Below, piece after piece: positions 25,693 to 32,965 of a stretch of DNA of 64,000 nucleotides. The position numbers were made by a program, and so were the translations under genes. The notes under the pieces were generated by a model, which was not told where the DNA came from, did not search any database, and saw only the letters and a program-made list of their open reading frames with translations. The DNA is taken from assembly GCF_004798585.1 (NCBI RefSeq), contig NZ_PPXQ01000018.1, forward strand, positions 1 to 64,000. The letters run 5' to 3'. The stretch is from Massilia sp. Mn16-1_5. Its GTDB lineage: Bacteria > Pseudomonadota > Gammaproteobacteria > Burkholderiales > Burkholderiaceae_D. Within the stretch, counting starts at the first letter, position 1. The number at the start of each line of letters is the position of its first letter.

Positions 25693-26016
25693 TCACGAAT
25701 TCTCACGCGCGCGCTTGCGCTCTGCCCACGGCCGCAGCACCAGGTAGCTCGGCACCGCCGTACGCGAGACGCTCGTTGCGCTGATCAATTGCCGACGCAG
25801 CAGCAAGGCAATGGCGCGCTGGGCCGTGATGCGCGACAGCCCGGTCTCGAGGCCGATCATTGCATAGCTGAGCTGCACGGCGCGTCCACCATTCGCTTCG
25901 ATGCGATGCCACAGGTAGACATACACCAGAAAGGCCGAGGGCGCATGTTCGTGGCCGACGAGGTCGGGCATCAGCACGTCGAGCACGTAGGGATCGAAGG
26001 TCGTCACTGGCATCAT
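25693..26016 (-). CDS. Small winged-helix DNA-binding protein
   Basis: About 107 residues from MMPVTTFDPY; an ATG at 26031 gives five more. The segment QLSYAMIGLETGLSRITAQRAIALLLRRQLI is a clear helix-turn-helix followed by a wing, as in replication-initiator-like or GntR-like small regulators. No ligand domain is present. A TATAAT lies at 26037-26042 on the minus strand. Targets are unknown; a VOC gene starts divergently 77 bases away. Confidence 0.65.
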   Translation of the reverse strand: MMPVTTFDPYVLDVLMPDLVGHEHAPSAFLVYVYLWHRIEANGGRAVQLSYAMIGLETGLSRITAQRAIALLLRRQLISATSVSRTAVPSYLVLRPWAERKRARENS

Positions 26017-26093
26017 GAAGAGTATAGTCATGATGATTATAGCTGGCGCTTCTCCCGTGCGAGAATGCCGGCAAACAAAACCAGGGAGCCACC

Positions 26094-26456
26094 ATGATCA
26101 CCCACATTAAATTTGTCAGCATTCCGACCCGCGACCAGGACGCGGCCCTCGCCTTCTACACCGAGAAGCTGGGCTTTCGCGTGATCACCGATCAGCCCTT
26201 CGGCGCCCAGCGCTGGATCGAGCTGCGCGTCGGCGCCTCGGAGACGCGCTTCGTGCTGTTCACGCCGCCGGGCCAGGAAGACCGCATCGGCAGCCAGTTC
26301 AACGGTTCGCTGGCCTGCGACGACGTCGAAGCGACCTGGCGCCAGCTCTCGAGCCGTGGGGTCGAGTTCGTCTCGGAACCGCAAAAGCAGCCCTGGGGCA
26401 CCTACGCCATCATGAAGGACCCAGACGGCAACCAGTTCGTGCTGTCCTCGTCATGA
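26094..26456 (+). CDS. VOC (glyoxalase/bleomycin-resistance) family protein
   Basis: A 120-residue single-module vicinal-oxygen-chelate protein, MITHIKFVSIPTRDQDAALAFYTEKLGFRV, with WIELRVG, SLACDDVEATWRQLSSRGVEF and the C-terminal DPDGNQFVLSSS. Substrate cannot be inferred. It sits divergent from the small winged-helix gene. Confidence 0.88.
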   Translation: MITHIKFVSIPTRDQDAALAFYTEKLGFRVITDQPFGAQRWIELRVGASETRFVLFTPPGQEDRIGSQFNGSLACDDVEATWRQLSSRGVEFVSEPQKQPWGTYAIMKDPDGNQFVLSSS

Positions 26457-26633
26457 GCGACCTGAGCGGCTTGCCGAAGCGGCATCGAAGCTTGACAAGC
26501 CGCCAATCCGCTTTTGATTTTGCGGATTTTTAGGATAAATATTTCCTTGCATCCATCAAGATCCGGCGGCGGCGGCCGTTACCGGGAGAGTTGGCGCGCC
26601 TGTCGCGCATGCCCTACCACCTTCGGATCCGTC

Positions 26634-27176
26634 ATGAAATTCGCTGCCGTTTTCGCCTTTGCCGCCGCCACGCTGCTGTCCGCCTGCGGCACCGTGCGCA
26701 TGCCCACCCTGACCAAGCAGGCGCCTGCGCACCCGGTCATCGTCACCCTGAACGCCACCGGCTATGGCGCCGTCAACACGGCGGCCTGCAATGGCGAGTG
26801 CGACCGCGTCTCGCCGGCACAGCGCAAGCTGCTGGCCATGCGCGCCTCGCGCCTGGACGCCTACCGCGCCATGGCCGAGCAGGTGTACGGCCTGCGCGTC
26901 GAGGGCGGCAGCACGGTTGGCTCGCTCGCGCTCAAGGACGACAGTTTCAAGGTGTATATTGACGCCTTCATCCGTGGCGCGCGCGTGACCAACAGCGTCC
27001 AGCGCGAAGACGGCACCTATGAGACGACCGTGGAGATGGATTTCGATACGAATGCGGCCCAATCCCAGGCATCCGCCCCCCAGGCTGCTCCGGCAGTGGC
27101 CAAGAACGTCCGCACCATGGTGGGCAATGCCGGTCCCGGCGCTGCCTACGGCGCGTCGTTCTACCATGCGCAGTAA
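26634..27176 (+). CDS. LPP20/FlgP-like lipoprotein
   Basis: A 180-residue lipoprotein: lipobox LLSAC with Cys18, then a conserved LPP20 domain GYGAVNT-----RLLAMRASRLDAYRAMAEQVYGLRVEGGSTV. LPP20/FlgP proteins contribute to outer-membrane flagellar or surface structures. Its end overlaps the start of the FlgT-like gene by 11 bases, so they form a coupled pair. No other flagellar genes are in the window. Confidence 0.82.
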   Translation: MKFAAVFAFAAATLLSACGTVRMPTLTKQAPAHPVIVTLNATGYGAVNTAACNGECDRVSPAQRKLLAMRASRLDAYRAMAEQVYGLRVEGGSTVGSLALKDDSFKVYIDAFIRGARVTNSVQREDGTYETTVEMDFDTNAAQSQASAPQAAPAVAKNVRTMVGNAGPGAAYGASFYHAQ

Positions 27177-28350
27177 GCTGCGGCTCATCGGCGGCGCCCT
27201 CCTGGCGCTGCTGCTTCATTTCTCCTTCCCTGCATTCGCCGCGCCGCTCGAGGCCGAAGGCGTCGCCGCGATCGCCAACGGCAATCTCGCACAAGCACGC
27301 CAGGCCGCGATCCGCGACGCCCTCGAACAACTCGGCCTGCGCAGCGGCGCCCGCGTCGACGTGGCCGCCGGCGCCTCCACCCGCGGCAAGACGGTTGAGA
27401 GCAGCCGCGTCCAGCCGACCGCCGACTTCGAGCGCTACAGCGTGCTGCGCGAATGGCAAACCGGCCAGCTGCTGCACGTGCGCATCGCCGTCAAGGAAGA
27501 AGACGCGCGCCCGCGCGGCAGCGTGAACCTCGCCTACAAAAAGAAGATCGTCGTCACGCCTTTCCACGTGCGCCGCTCGCCCCAGCTCGACGACGTCGAC
27601 GACATCGCCACCCGCCTGCCGCAGGAACTGCTGCGCCGCATGACGGCTTCCAATAAATTCCTCGGCAAGGAAAGCCCGTACGTGATCTCGCCGGGCGCCA
27701 GCGGCCCGAGCGCGGACACGGCGGCCGTGCGCCGCATCGCGACCATGTTCGAGAGCCAGTTCGTCATCTCCGGCGAGATCGTCGACGCCAGCAATTTCGA
27801 CAAGCCGGCCCTGTATGGCCTGGTCAACAGGAACGCGCGCCGCATCGAGATCGATTTTTATGTGCACGATGGCCTGAGCGGCGCCCTGCTGGCGCGCCGC
27901 ACGGCCGTGGTGGAGCAGGTCGGCGAACGCCGCGTCGGCCGCGACAAGCCCTTCGGCAGCGCCAGCTTCGCCGCCACACCCTTCGGCGGCGCAATCCTGC
28001 GCGCGCTGGACGAGGGCATCGCCGGCATCGCGGCCGATATCGCCGCACTCCCCTTCATGGCCAAGGTGGTGCAGGTGCAGGGCGAACGCATCGTGATCGA
28101 CGCCGGCAGCACCTCCTCGGTGGCGCCGGGCGACCAGCTCGTGATCTATCGCGCCGACCCACGCCAGCAGGTCTACGGCGCCGATCCGCTGGTGCCGCTG
28201 GGGACGGTGGAATCGCCGGTCGGCGCGCTGACGATCGTGCAGGTGCAGCCCGGATTTGCGATCGGGACCGTGACGCCGCCGGCATCCGCGCGCCAGGTCA
28301 GCGCCGGCGACATGGTGCGCTTCGATGTCGCAGTCATGCCGGGTAAATGA
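27166..28350 (+). CDS. FlgT-like exported protein
   Basis: A 394-residue protein with a signal peptide ending near PAFAA (residues 20-24), an N-terminal FlgT_N-like domain AEGVAAIANGNLAQARQAAIRDALEQLGLRSG, a TolB-like middle domain and a C-terminal beta domain VQGERIVIDAGSTSSVAPGDQLVIYR. This is the three-domain order of the Vibrio H-ring protein FlgT. It is coupled to the LPP20 gene. Absence of flagellar neighbours leaves open a different surface role. Confidence 0.75.
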   Translation: MRSKLRLIGGALLALLLHFSFPAFAAPLEAEGVAAIANGNLAQARQAAIRDALEQLGLRSGARVDVAAGASTRGKTVESSRVQPTADFERYSVLREWQTGQLLHVRIAVKEEDARPRGSVNLAYKKKIVVTPFHVRRSPQLDDVDDIATRLPQELLRRMTASNKFLGKESPYVISPGASGPSADTAAVRRIATMFESQFVISGEIVDASNFDKPALYGLVNRNARRIEIDFYVHDGLSGALLARRTAVVEQVGERRVGRDKPFGSASFAATPFGGAILRALDEGIAGIAADIAALPFMAKVVQVQGERIVIDAGSTSSVAPGDQLVIYRADPRQQVYGADPLVPLGTVESPVGALTIVQVQPGFAIGTVTPPASARQVSAGDMVRFDVAVMPGK

Positions 28351-28369
28351 TCCATCCTGCGGCCTTGGC

Positions 28370-28418
28370 GTAACGTAGGGGTGGGCGAGGCCAATGGCCT
28401 CGCCCCCCCCTACGTTAC
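28370..28418. repeat. GTAGGGG palindromic repeat between convergent genes
   Basis: A 24-base arm beginning GTAACGTAGGGGTGGGCGAG (28370-28393) and its reverse complement (28395-28418) differ at one position (an A to C change giving a run of eight C). Same GGCCAATGGCC centre as the copy at 19316. It lies between the convergent FlgT-like and UdgX genes and may terminate both. Confidence 0.85.
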
Positions 28419-28438
28419 ACGACCGCCGCAGGTCCATC

Positions 28439-29944
28439 TTATGCCGGCGGTTCCTCTGGCGGCCTGTTCAACAACGACTGCGCCAGCTTCAAACCATCCA
28501 CCATCACCTTGAACGCCGCCTGCTTGGTCGCTTCGTCCGGCACGCGCAGGATGTACGAAGGGTGGTAGACGGTCACCACCCAGCGGTCCCCGAGCCGGAT
28601 CGCCTTGCCCAGCGATTCGCCCAGCTTCGCGCTGCCGCTGCCGAGCACCGATTTCAAGGCCGTCGCGCCCAGCGCCACGATTACCTTCGGTTTCACGGCG
28701 GCCAGCTCCTTGTCCAGCCAATAGTGGCAAGCCTCCACCTCGCGCTGCGCCGGCGTCTTGTGCAGGCGGCGCTTGCCGCGCGGCTCCCACTTGAAATGTT
28801 TCACCGCATTGGTCAGATAAATCTCGCGCCGCTCCAGGCCGGCAGCGTTGAACACCCGATCGAGCAACTGGCCGGCCGGCCCAATGAACGCTTTACCGGC
28901 CAGGTCTTCCTGGTCGCCCGGCTGCTCGCCGACCAGCATGATCTGCGCCTTCTTCGGCCCTTCTCCGCCCACGGCTTGCGTAGCGAACTGCCACAGCTCG
29001 CAGCGCCGGCATTCGTCGAGTTTCGAGGGCTGCTGGCGCTCGGGCTGGGCATCGGCCGGGGCGATCGGGATAGTAGCGCCGCTCTTGCGGCCCACGGCCT
29101 GGGCCTGGCCGGTGCTGCGCGCGCCGAGCTCGGCGTTGCTGACCATCTGCGGCACGATCGCGCCTTCCGGCAGATTCTTCCAGAAGCGCGAGGGGATATG
29201 GCTTTGCATCAGCTGGGCGTTGACACGCGCGGGATTGAAAATGCTGCGGTAATAGGTGAGCCAGAGCGCCTCGCCAGCGTCGTCGAGGTCGGCCGCGCTC
29301 TTCATCAGGGGACCAGTGTGGTGCAGGGTCGCACCGTCCCACATGACGCTGGCGTCGGGCGTACCGATCATCCAGGTCACGTTGCCCATGCGGTCCTTGA
29401 AATGCTCGGCGACCTGGGGCAGCACGTCGTGGCGCGGCTCGAACCAGGCGGCGAATTGCGGCGGGCCGGCTTCCAGGGGCCGCTCGCGGAATCGGATATA
29501 GGCATGCATGTCGTGCTCCTCGCGGCGCACCGCTTTCACCATCGCATGCAGGCGCGCGCCATCGGCGTCGGCCGGCGACTGCACGTCGTGCTCGCCATGT
29601 TGCCAGCGCCAGATGACGCGGTACAGGAAGGCCCAGCGGTCCGGCATGCGGCAGCAGGCGGCCGACTGCAGCATGTCCATCAGCGCGCGCGGAATCGATG
29701 GTCTTTTCGGCAGTGCGGGTTGTAAGGGAGTTAACCCGGCAGGAGCATTATCGGCAGAAGGCGCCGGGTCCGGCGCACCCGAGAACAGGTCGGCAGCATG
29801 CGTGCCCACCTCGTTCCACGTCACGCGTTCCGGCGCCACCTCGTGCATGAGCAGGTCGCGCGCGGCGCTGCGCCATTCCTGAAAGCTGGAGACCACCAGC
29901 GGCCGGCCGGCGGCGACCTTCGCAGAAGCCGCCGCCGCGCTCAT
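28439..29944 (-). CDS. DUF4130-UdgX fusion, uracil-DNA binding/glycosylase protein
   Basis: A 501-residue fusion. The N-terminal half (about 85-215) is the DUF4130 domain of DNA-metabolism proteins (MDMLQSAACCRMPDRWAFLY). The C-terminal half (about 312-490) is a UdgX-type family 4/5 uracil-DNA glycosylase: CRRC at 312-315, GEQPGDQED at 339-347, KRRLH at 391-395 and HPSYILR at 461-467. In UdgX the His of KRR-I/L-H becomes covalently linked to the abasic site; here it is His395. Cys406 and the CRRC cysteines are candidate Fe-S ligands. Its start overlaps the stop of the radical SAM gene. Confidence 0.92.
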   Translation of the reverse strand: MSAAAASAKVAAGRPLVVSSFQEWRSAARDLLMHEVAPERVTWNEVGTHAADLFSGAPDPAPSADNAPAGLTPLQPALPKRPSIPRALMDMLQSAACCRMPDRWAFLYRVIWRWQHGEHDVQSPADADGARLHAMVKAVRREEHDMHAYIRFRERPLEAGPPQFAAWFEPRHDVLPQVAEHFKDRMGNVTWMIGTPDASVMWDGATLHHTGPLMKSAADLDDAGEALWLTYYRSIFNPARVNAQLMQSHIPSRFWKNLPEGAIVPQMVSNAELGARSTGQAQAVGRKSGATIPIAPADAQPERQQPSKLDECRRCELWQFATQAVGGEGPKKAQIMLVGEQPGDQEDLAGKAFIGPAGQLLDRVFNAAGLERREIYLTNAVKHFKWEPRGKRRLHKTPAQREVEACHYWLDKELAAVKPKVIVALGATALKSVLGSGSAKLGESLGKAIRLGDRWVVTVYHPSYILRVPDEATKQAAFKVMVDGLKLAQSLLNRPPEEPPA

Positions 29945-31173
29945 GCCGCCTTCAGTTCAGGCCACAGGTTCATCTGCTCCTGTGGCGCACCGAGGTGGCG
30001 CCGCAGCAGCTCGGAACTGGCCAAGCCCTGTGCCGGCTTGTAGTCAGCGGTGACGACGAAGGGCGCGATCTTCTTCATGCTGCAGCGCAGGCGAGACAGA
30101 TCTTCCCAACGTACCCGGCGCAGGCGGCGCAGCTCGACGATGCGCTTGGCGTTGCGCAGGCCGATGCCGGGCACGCGTGCGATCATCTCGGCATCCGCCC
30201 GGTTCAGGTCCATCGGAAAATGCTCGCGGTTGGCCAGCGCCCAGGCCAGCTTCGGATCGACGTCGAGCGCCAGGTTGCCGGACTTCGGCATCAACTCGCC
30301 CGCCGTGAAGCCATAGCCGCGCAGCAGGAAGTCGGCCTGGTACAGGCGGTGCTCGCGCAGCAGCGGCGGCGGTGCGAGGGGCACGCTGTCCGGGCTGTGC
30401 GGGATCGGGCTGAAGGCCGAGTAATACACGCGTTTCAGCTTGTAGCTGCCGTACAGGGTCTCGGCCGTGTTGAGGATGGTCTGGTCGTCGCTGGCGTCGG
30501 CGCCGACGATCATTTGCGTACTTTGCCCGGCCGGCGCGAAACTTGGCGCCTTCGGCTCCTCGGCCTTTTCATCCAGCTTGCGCCGAATGGAACCCATCGC
30601 CAGCTTGATGGTATGGACGTTCTTTTCGGGCGCGAGGCGGGACACGCTGTCGTGGGTCGGCAACTCGATGTTGACGGACAGGCGGTCGGCATAGCGGCCC
30701 GCTTCGGCGATCAGGGCGGGATCGGCGTCGGGGATGGTCTTGAGGTGGATGTAGCCACGAAAATTGTGCTCTTCGCGCAGGGTGCGCGCGACGGCCACCA
30801 GCTGCTCCATCGTGTAGTCGCTCGACTGGATGATGCCGGAACTCAGGAACAGGCCGTCGATGTAGTTGCGCAGGTAGAAATCGTGGGTCAATTTCACGAC
30901 TTCGGCCACCGAGAAGCGCGCACGCGGGACATTCGAGGTACGGCGGTTGACGCAGTACTGGCAGTCGTAGATGCAGAAATTGGTGAGCAGGATTTTTAAC
31001 AGCGAGACGCAGCGGCCGTCAGGCGTGTAGCTGTGGCAGATGCCCATGCCGGTGGTGGCGCCGATGCCGCCATCATGACCGTCGGAAGCACGCTTCGGCG
31101 CCCCGCTGCTGGCGCAGGAAGCATCGTATTTGGCGGCGTCCGCCAGGATTTCGAGCTTGTCGGAGAGTTTCAT
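29941..31173 (-). CDS. Putative DNA modification/repair radical SAM protein
   Basis: A 410-residue radical SAM protein with the cluster motif CIYDCQYC (Cys67, Cys71, Cys74) and a C-terminal helix-hairpin-helix (about 330-365, ARVPGIGLRNAKRIVELR) for DNA binding. This is the TIGR03916-type protein that regularly accompanies UdgX and DUF4130 genes. The chemistry is unknown. The ATG at 31173 gives the conserved start MKLSDKLEIL. It is the first gene of a two-gene operon preceded 13 bases upstream by a LexA box, implying DNA-damage induction. Confidence 0.92.
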   Translation of the reverse strand: MKLSDKLEILADAAKYDASCASSGAPKRASDGHDGGIGATTGMGICHSYTPDGRCVSLLKILLTNFCIYDCQYCVNRRTSNVPRARFSVAEVVKLTHDFYLRNYIDGLFLSSGIIQSSDYTMEQLVAVARTLREEHNFRGYIHLKTIPDADPALIAEAGRYADRLSVNIELPTHDSVSRLAPEKNVHTIKLAMGSIRRKLDEKAEEPKAPSFAPAGQSTQMIVGADASDDQTILNTAETLYGSYKLKRVYYSAFSPIPHSPDSVPLAPPPLLREHRLYQADFLLRGYGFTAGELMPKSGNLALDVDPKLAWALANREHFPMDLNRADAEMIARVPGIGLRNAKRIVELRRLRRVRWEDLSRLRCSMKKIAPFVVTADYKPAQGLASSELLRRHLGAPQEQMNLWPELKAA

Positions 31174-31184
31174 CGGAGTGGAGA

Positions 31185-31204
31185 AACTGTATGGTTGTAC
31201 AGTA
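31185..31204 (-). promoter_or_regulatory. LexA (SOS) operator upstream of the radical SAM-UdgX operon
   Basis: CTGTATGGTTGTACAG (31187-31202) has the exact CTGT-N8-ACAG core with AA and TA flanks. It ends 14 bases upstream of the radical SAM start codon, over or next to the expected promoter. The other side is the palindromic repeat and the end of a convergent-side gene. Confidence 0.85.
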
Positions 31205-31271
31205 TAAACCAGTCCGTGTATGGACGGCGCGCGGATAGGGTCGGAGCCGGGACAAAGGCGGGACGAGTATT

Positions 31272-31397
31272 GTAGGGTGCGCATTCATGCGCACGCGGTA
31301 CAACGCTTGAGCGATCGAAACGCATCGCATGCCGGCGGACCCAGTAACGATCGGGTATGCCAGAGCACGACCGCGTGCGCATGAATGCGCACCCTAC
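31272..31397. repeat. Pair of inverted GTAGGGTG repeats (BIME-like)
   Basis: Two perfect 28-base arms (31272-31299 and 31370-31397) in inverted orientation enclose 70 unique bases. Each arm is itself a hairpin, GTGCGCAT/ATGCGCAC around TC, followed by GCGGT. The right arm runs into the SEL1 gene, whose TAG stop (31396-31394) is part of CCCTAC in the repeat. Confidence 0.9.
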
Positions 31398-32956
31398 GCC
31401 GTTACTTGCACCAGCTCTAACTCCGCAGCACTCATGCGCGACGTAATCCGCTTCAGATAGGCCTCCGCACCTGGCACCCCCGCCTCCGCCGCCCGCGTCA
31501 GCCAGTCATGCGCCTCGAACAGGTCGCGTTGCGCCCCCTGCCCCGCCGCATACATCACGCCCAGGTTGAACTGTGCCCGCGCATGCCCCTGGCGCGCCGC
31601 GCACAGGTACCAGAAGTGGGCCGCCTCGTAATCGCGTTCGACGCCATGGGCGCTGTCGTAGCGCAGCGCCAGCGCGAACTGGGCCAGCGCGTGGCCCTGG
31701 TCGGCGGCCTTGCGATACCAGAACGCCGCCTCGCGCGGATCAGTCATCTCATCGCGTTCGAGCAGCACGCCCACCATGTGCTGGGCCGGCGCATATTCCT
31801 GGTCGGCCGCGCGCCGGTACCAGTACAGGGCGCGCGCGGCATCGGGCGCCACGCCGTTGCCGGCCTCGTAGCGCAGGCCGAGATCGAACTGGGCACGCAA
31901 ATGCCCCTGTTCGGCGGCCTGCGTGTACCAGTGCACGGCCTGCTCCTGGTCCTGCTCGATGCCGCTGCCGGCGTCATACAGCTGGCCCAGGTGATATTGC
32001 GCGGCCGGCAGGCCTTGCGTCGCCGCCTGCCGGTACCAGTGCGCTGCCTGCGCCGGATCGCGCTCCACGCCTTGCCCGTGCTCGTAGCGCAGCCCGAGAT
32101 TGTCCTGGGCCGCGGCGTGCCCCTGTTCGGCCGCGCGCCGGTACCAGGCCAGGGCCGCGGCTTCGTCGCGTGGCACGCCGTGGCCGCTGTCGAAGATCAG
32201 GGCCAGGTTGAATTGCGAGCTGGCGTGGCCCTGCTCGGCGGCGCGCTGGTACCAGTGGATGGCTTGCCGGCTGTCCTGCTCGACGTCCTGGCCCTTGTCG
32301 AAGCGCAGCGCGAGGTTGAACTGGGCCGGCGCGTGGCCCTGGGTGGCGGCGCGGCGCAGCCAGTCGAGTGCCAGTCGCGGATCGCGCGCGAGGCCCTGGC
32401 CGCTGTCGTAGCGCAGCGCCAGCGCGAACTGCGCGCGCGCATAGCCCTGCTCCGCCGCGCGCCGGTACCAGCCCAGCGCCGCGTCGATGTCCTGCGCCAC
32501 GCCCTTGCCGCCCTCATACATCATGCCCAGGTTGTGCTGGGCGCCGGCGTCACCCTGCTCGGCCGCCTGGCTGAACCAGTGCAGGGCCTGGGCCACGTCG
32601 ACGGGCGTGCCCTGTCCCTTCGCATACAGCCAGCCGAGGTTGTACTGGGCCGGCGCATAGCCCTGGCTCGCCGCGCAGCGGTACCAGTAGAGCGCGTGCG
32701 CGTCGTCCTGCGGCACACCTTGCCCCTTCTGGTACATCACGCCGAGGTTGTACTGGGCCTGCTCGAGGCCCGCGTCGGCCGCCTTGCGATACCACTCCAC
32801 AGCGAGCACATCGTTCTTCGCCACGCCCTGCCCGTTCACGTACATGAAGCCGAGGCTGTGCTGGGCACTCGGAACACCGCGCTCGGCCAGCGCTTTCACG
32901 CGCAGGAATTCCGCCGTGTGGCGTTCACCCGCTTCAGGCACGGTCGCGGTCTCCAT
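31394..32956 (-). CDS. SEL1-repeat protein
   Basis: A 520-residue protein built of 13 SEL1-type repeats with a 36-residue period (A-AQ-NLG-MY--G-GV--D---A--WYR-AA-QG), the eleventh being shortened (ERDEMTDPRE). No signal peptide is visible. SEL1 repeats form alpha-solenoids used as protein-protein adaptors, often in signalling. It starts 9 bases after the stop of the GGDEF-EAL gene and is the third gene of that operon, so it may scaffold the pathway. Its stop codon is provided by the adjoining palindromic repeat. Confidence 0.92.
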   Translation of the reverse strand: METATVPEAGERHTAEFLRVKALAERGVPSAQHSLGFMYVNGQGVAKNDVLAVEWYRKAADAGLEQAQYNLGVMYQKGQGVPQDDAHALYWYRCAASQGYAPAQYNLGWLYAKGQGTPVDVAQALHWFSQAAEQGDAGAQHNLGMMYEGGKGVAQDIDAALGWYRRAAEQGYARAQFALALRYDSGQGLARDPRLALDWLRRAATQGHAPAQFNLALRFDKGQDVEQDSRQAIHWYQRAAEQGHASSQFNLALIFDSGHGVPRDEAAALAWYRRAAEQGHAAAQDNLGLRYEHGQGVERDPAQAAHWYRQAATQGLPAAQYHLGQLYDAGSGIEQDQEQAVHWYTQAAEQGHLRAQFDLGLRYEAGNGVAPDAARALYWYRRAADQEYAPAQHMVGVLLERDEMTDPREAAFWYRKAADQGHALAQFALALRYDSAHGVERDYEAAHFWYLCAARQGHARAQFNLGVMYAAGQGAQRDLFEAHDWLTRAAEAGVPGAEAYLKRITSRMSAAELELVQVTA

Positions 32957-32965
32957 GGAAGACGG

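Noticed and set aside
31394-32956. Regular 108-base periodicity suggesting a CRISPR or tandem DNA repeat
   Set aside because: It is coding: a 36-residue SEL1 period with variable codons, not identical repeats with spacers.
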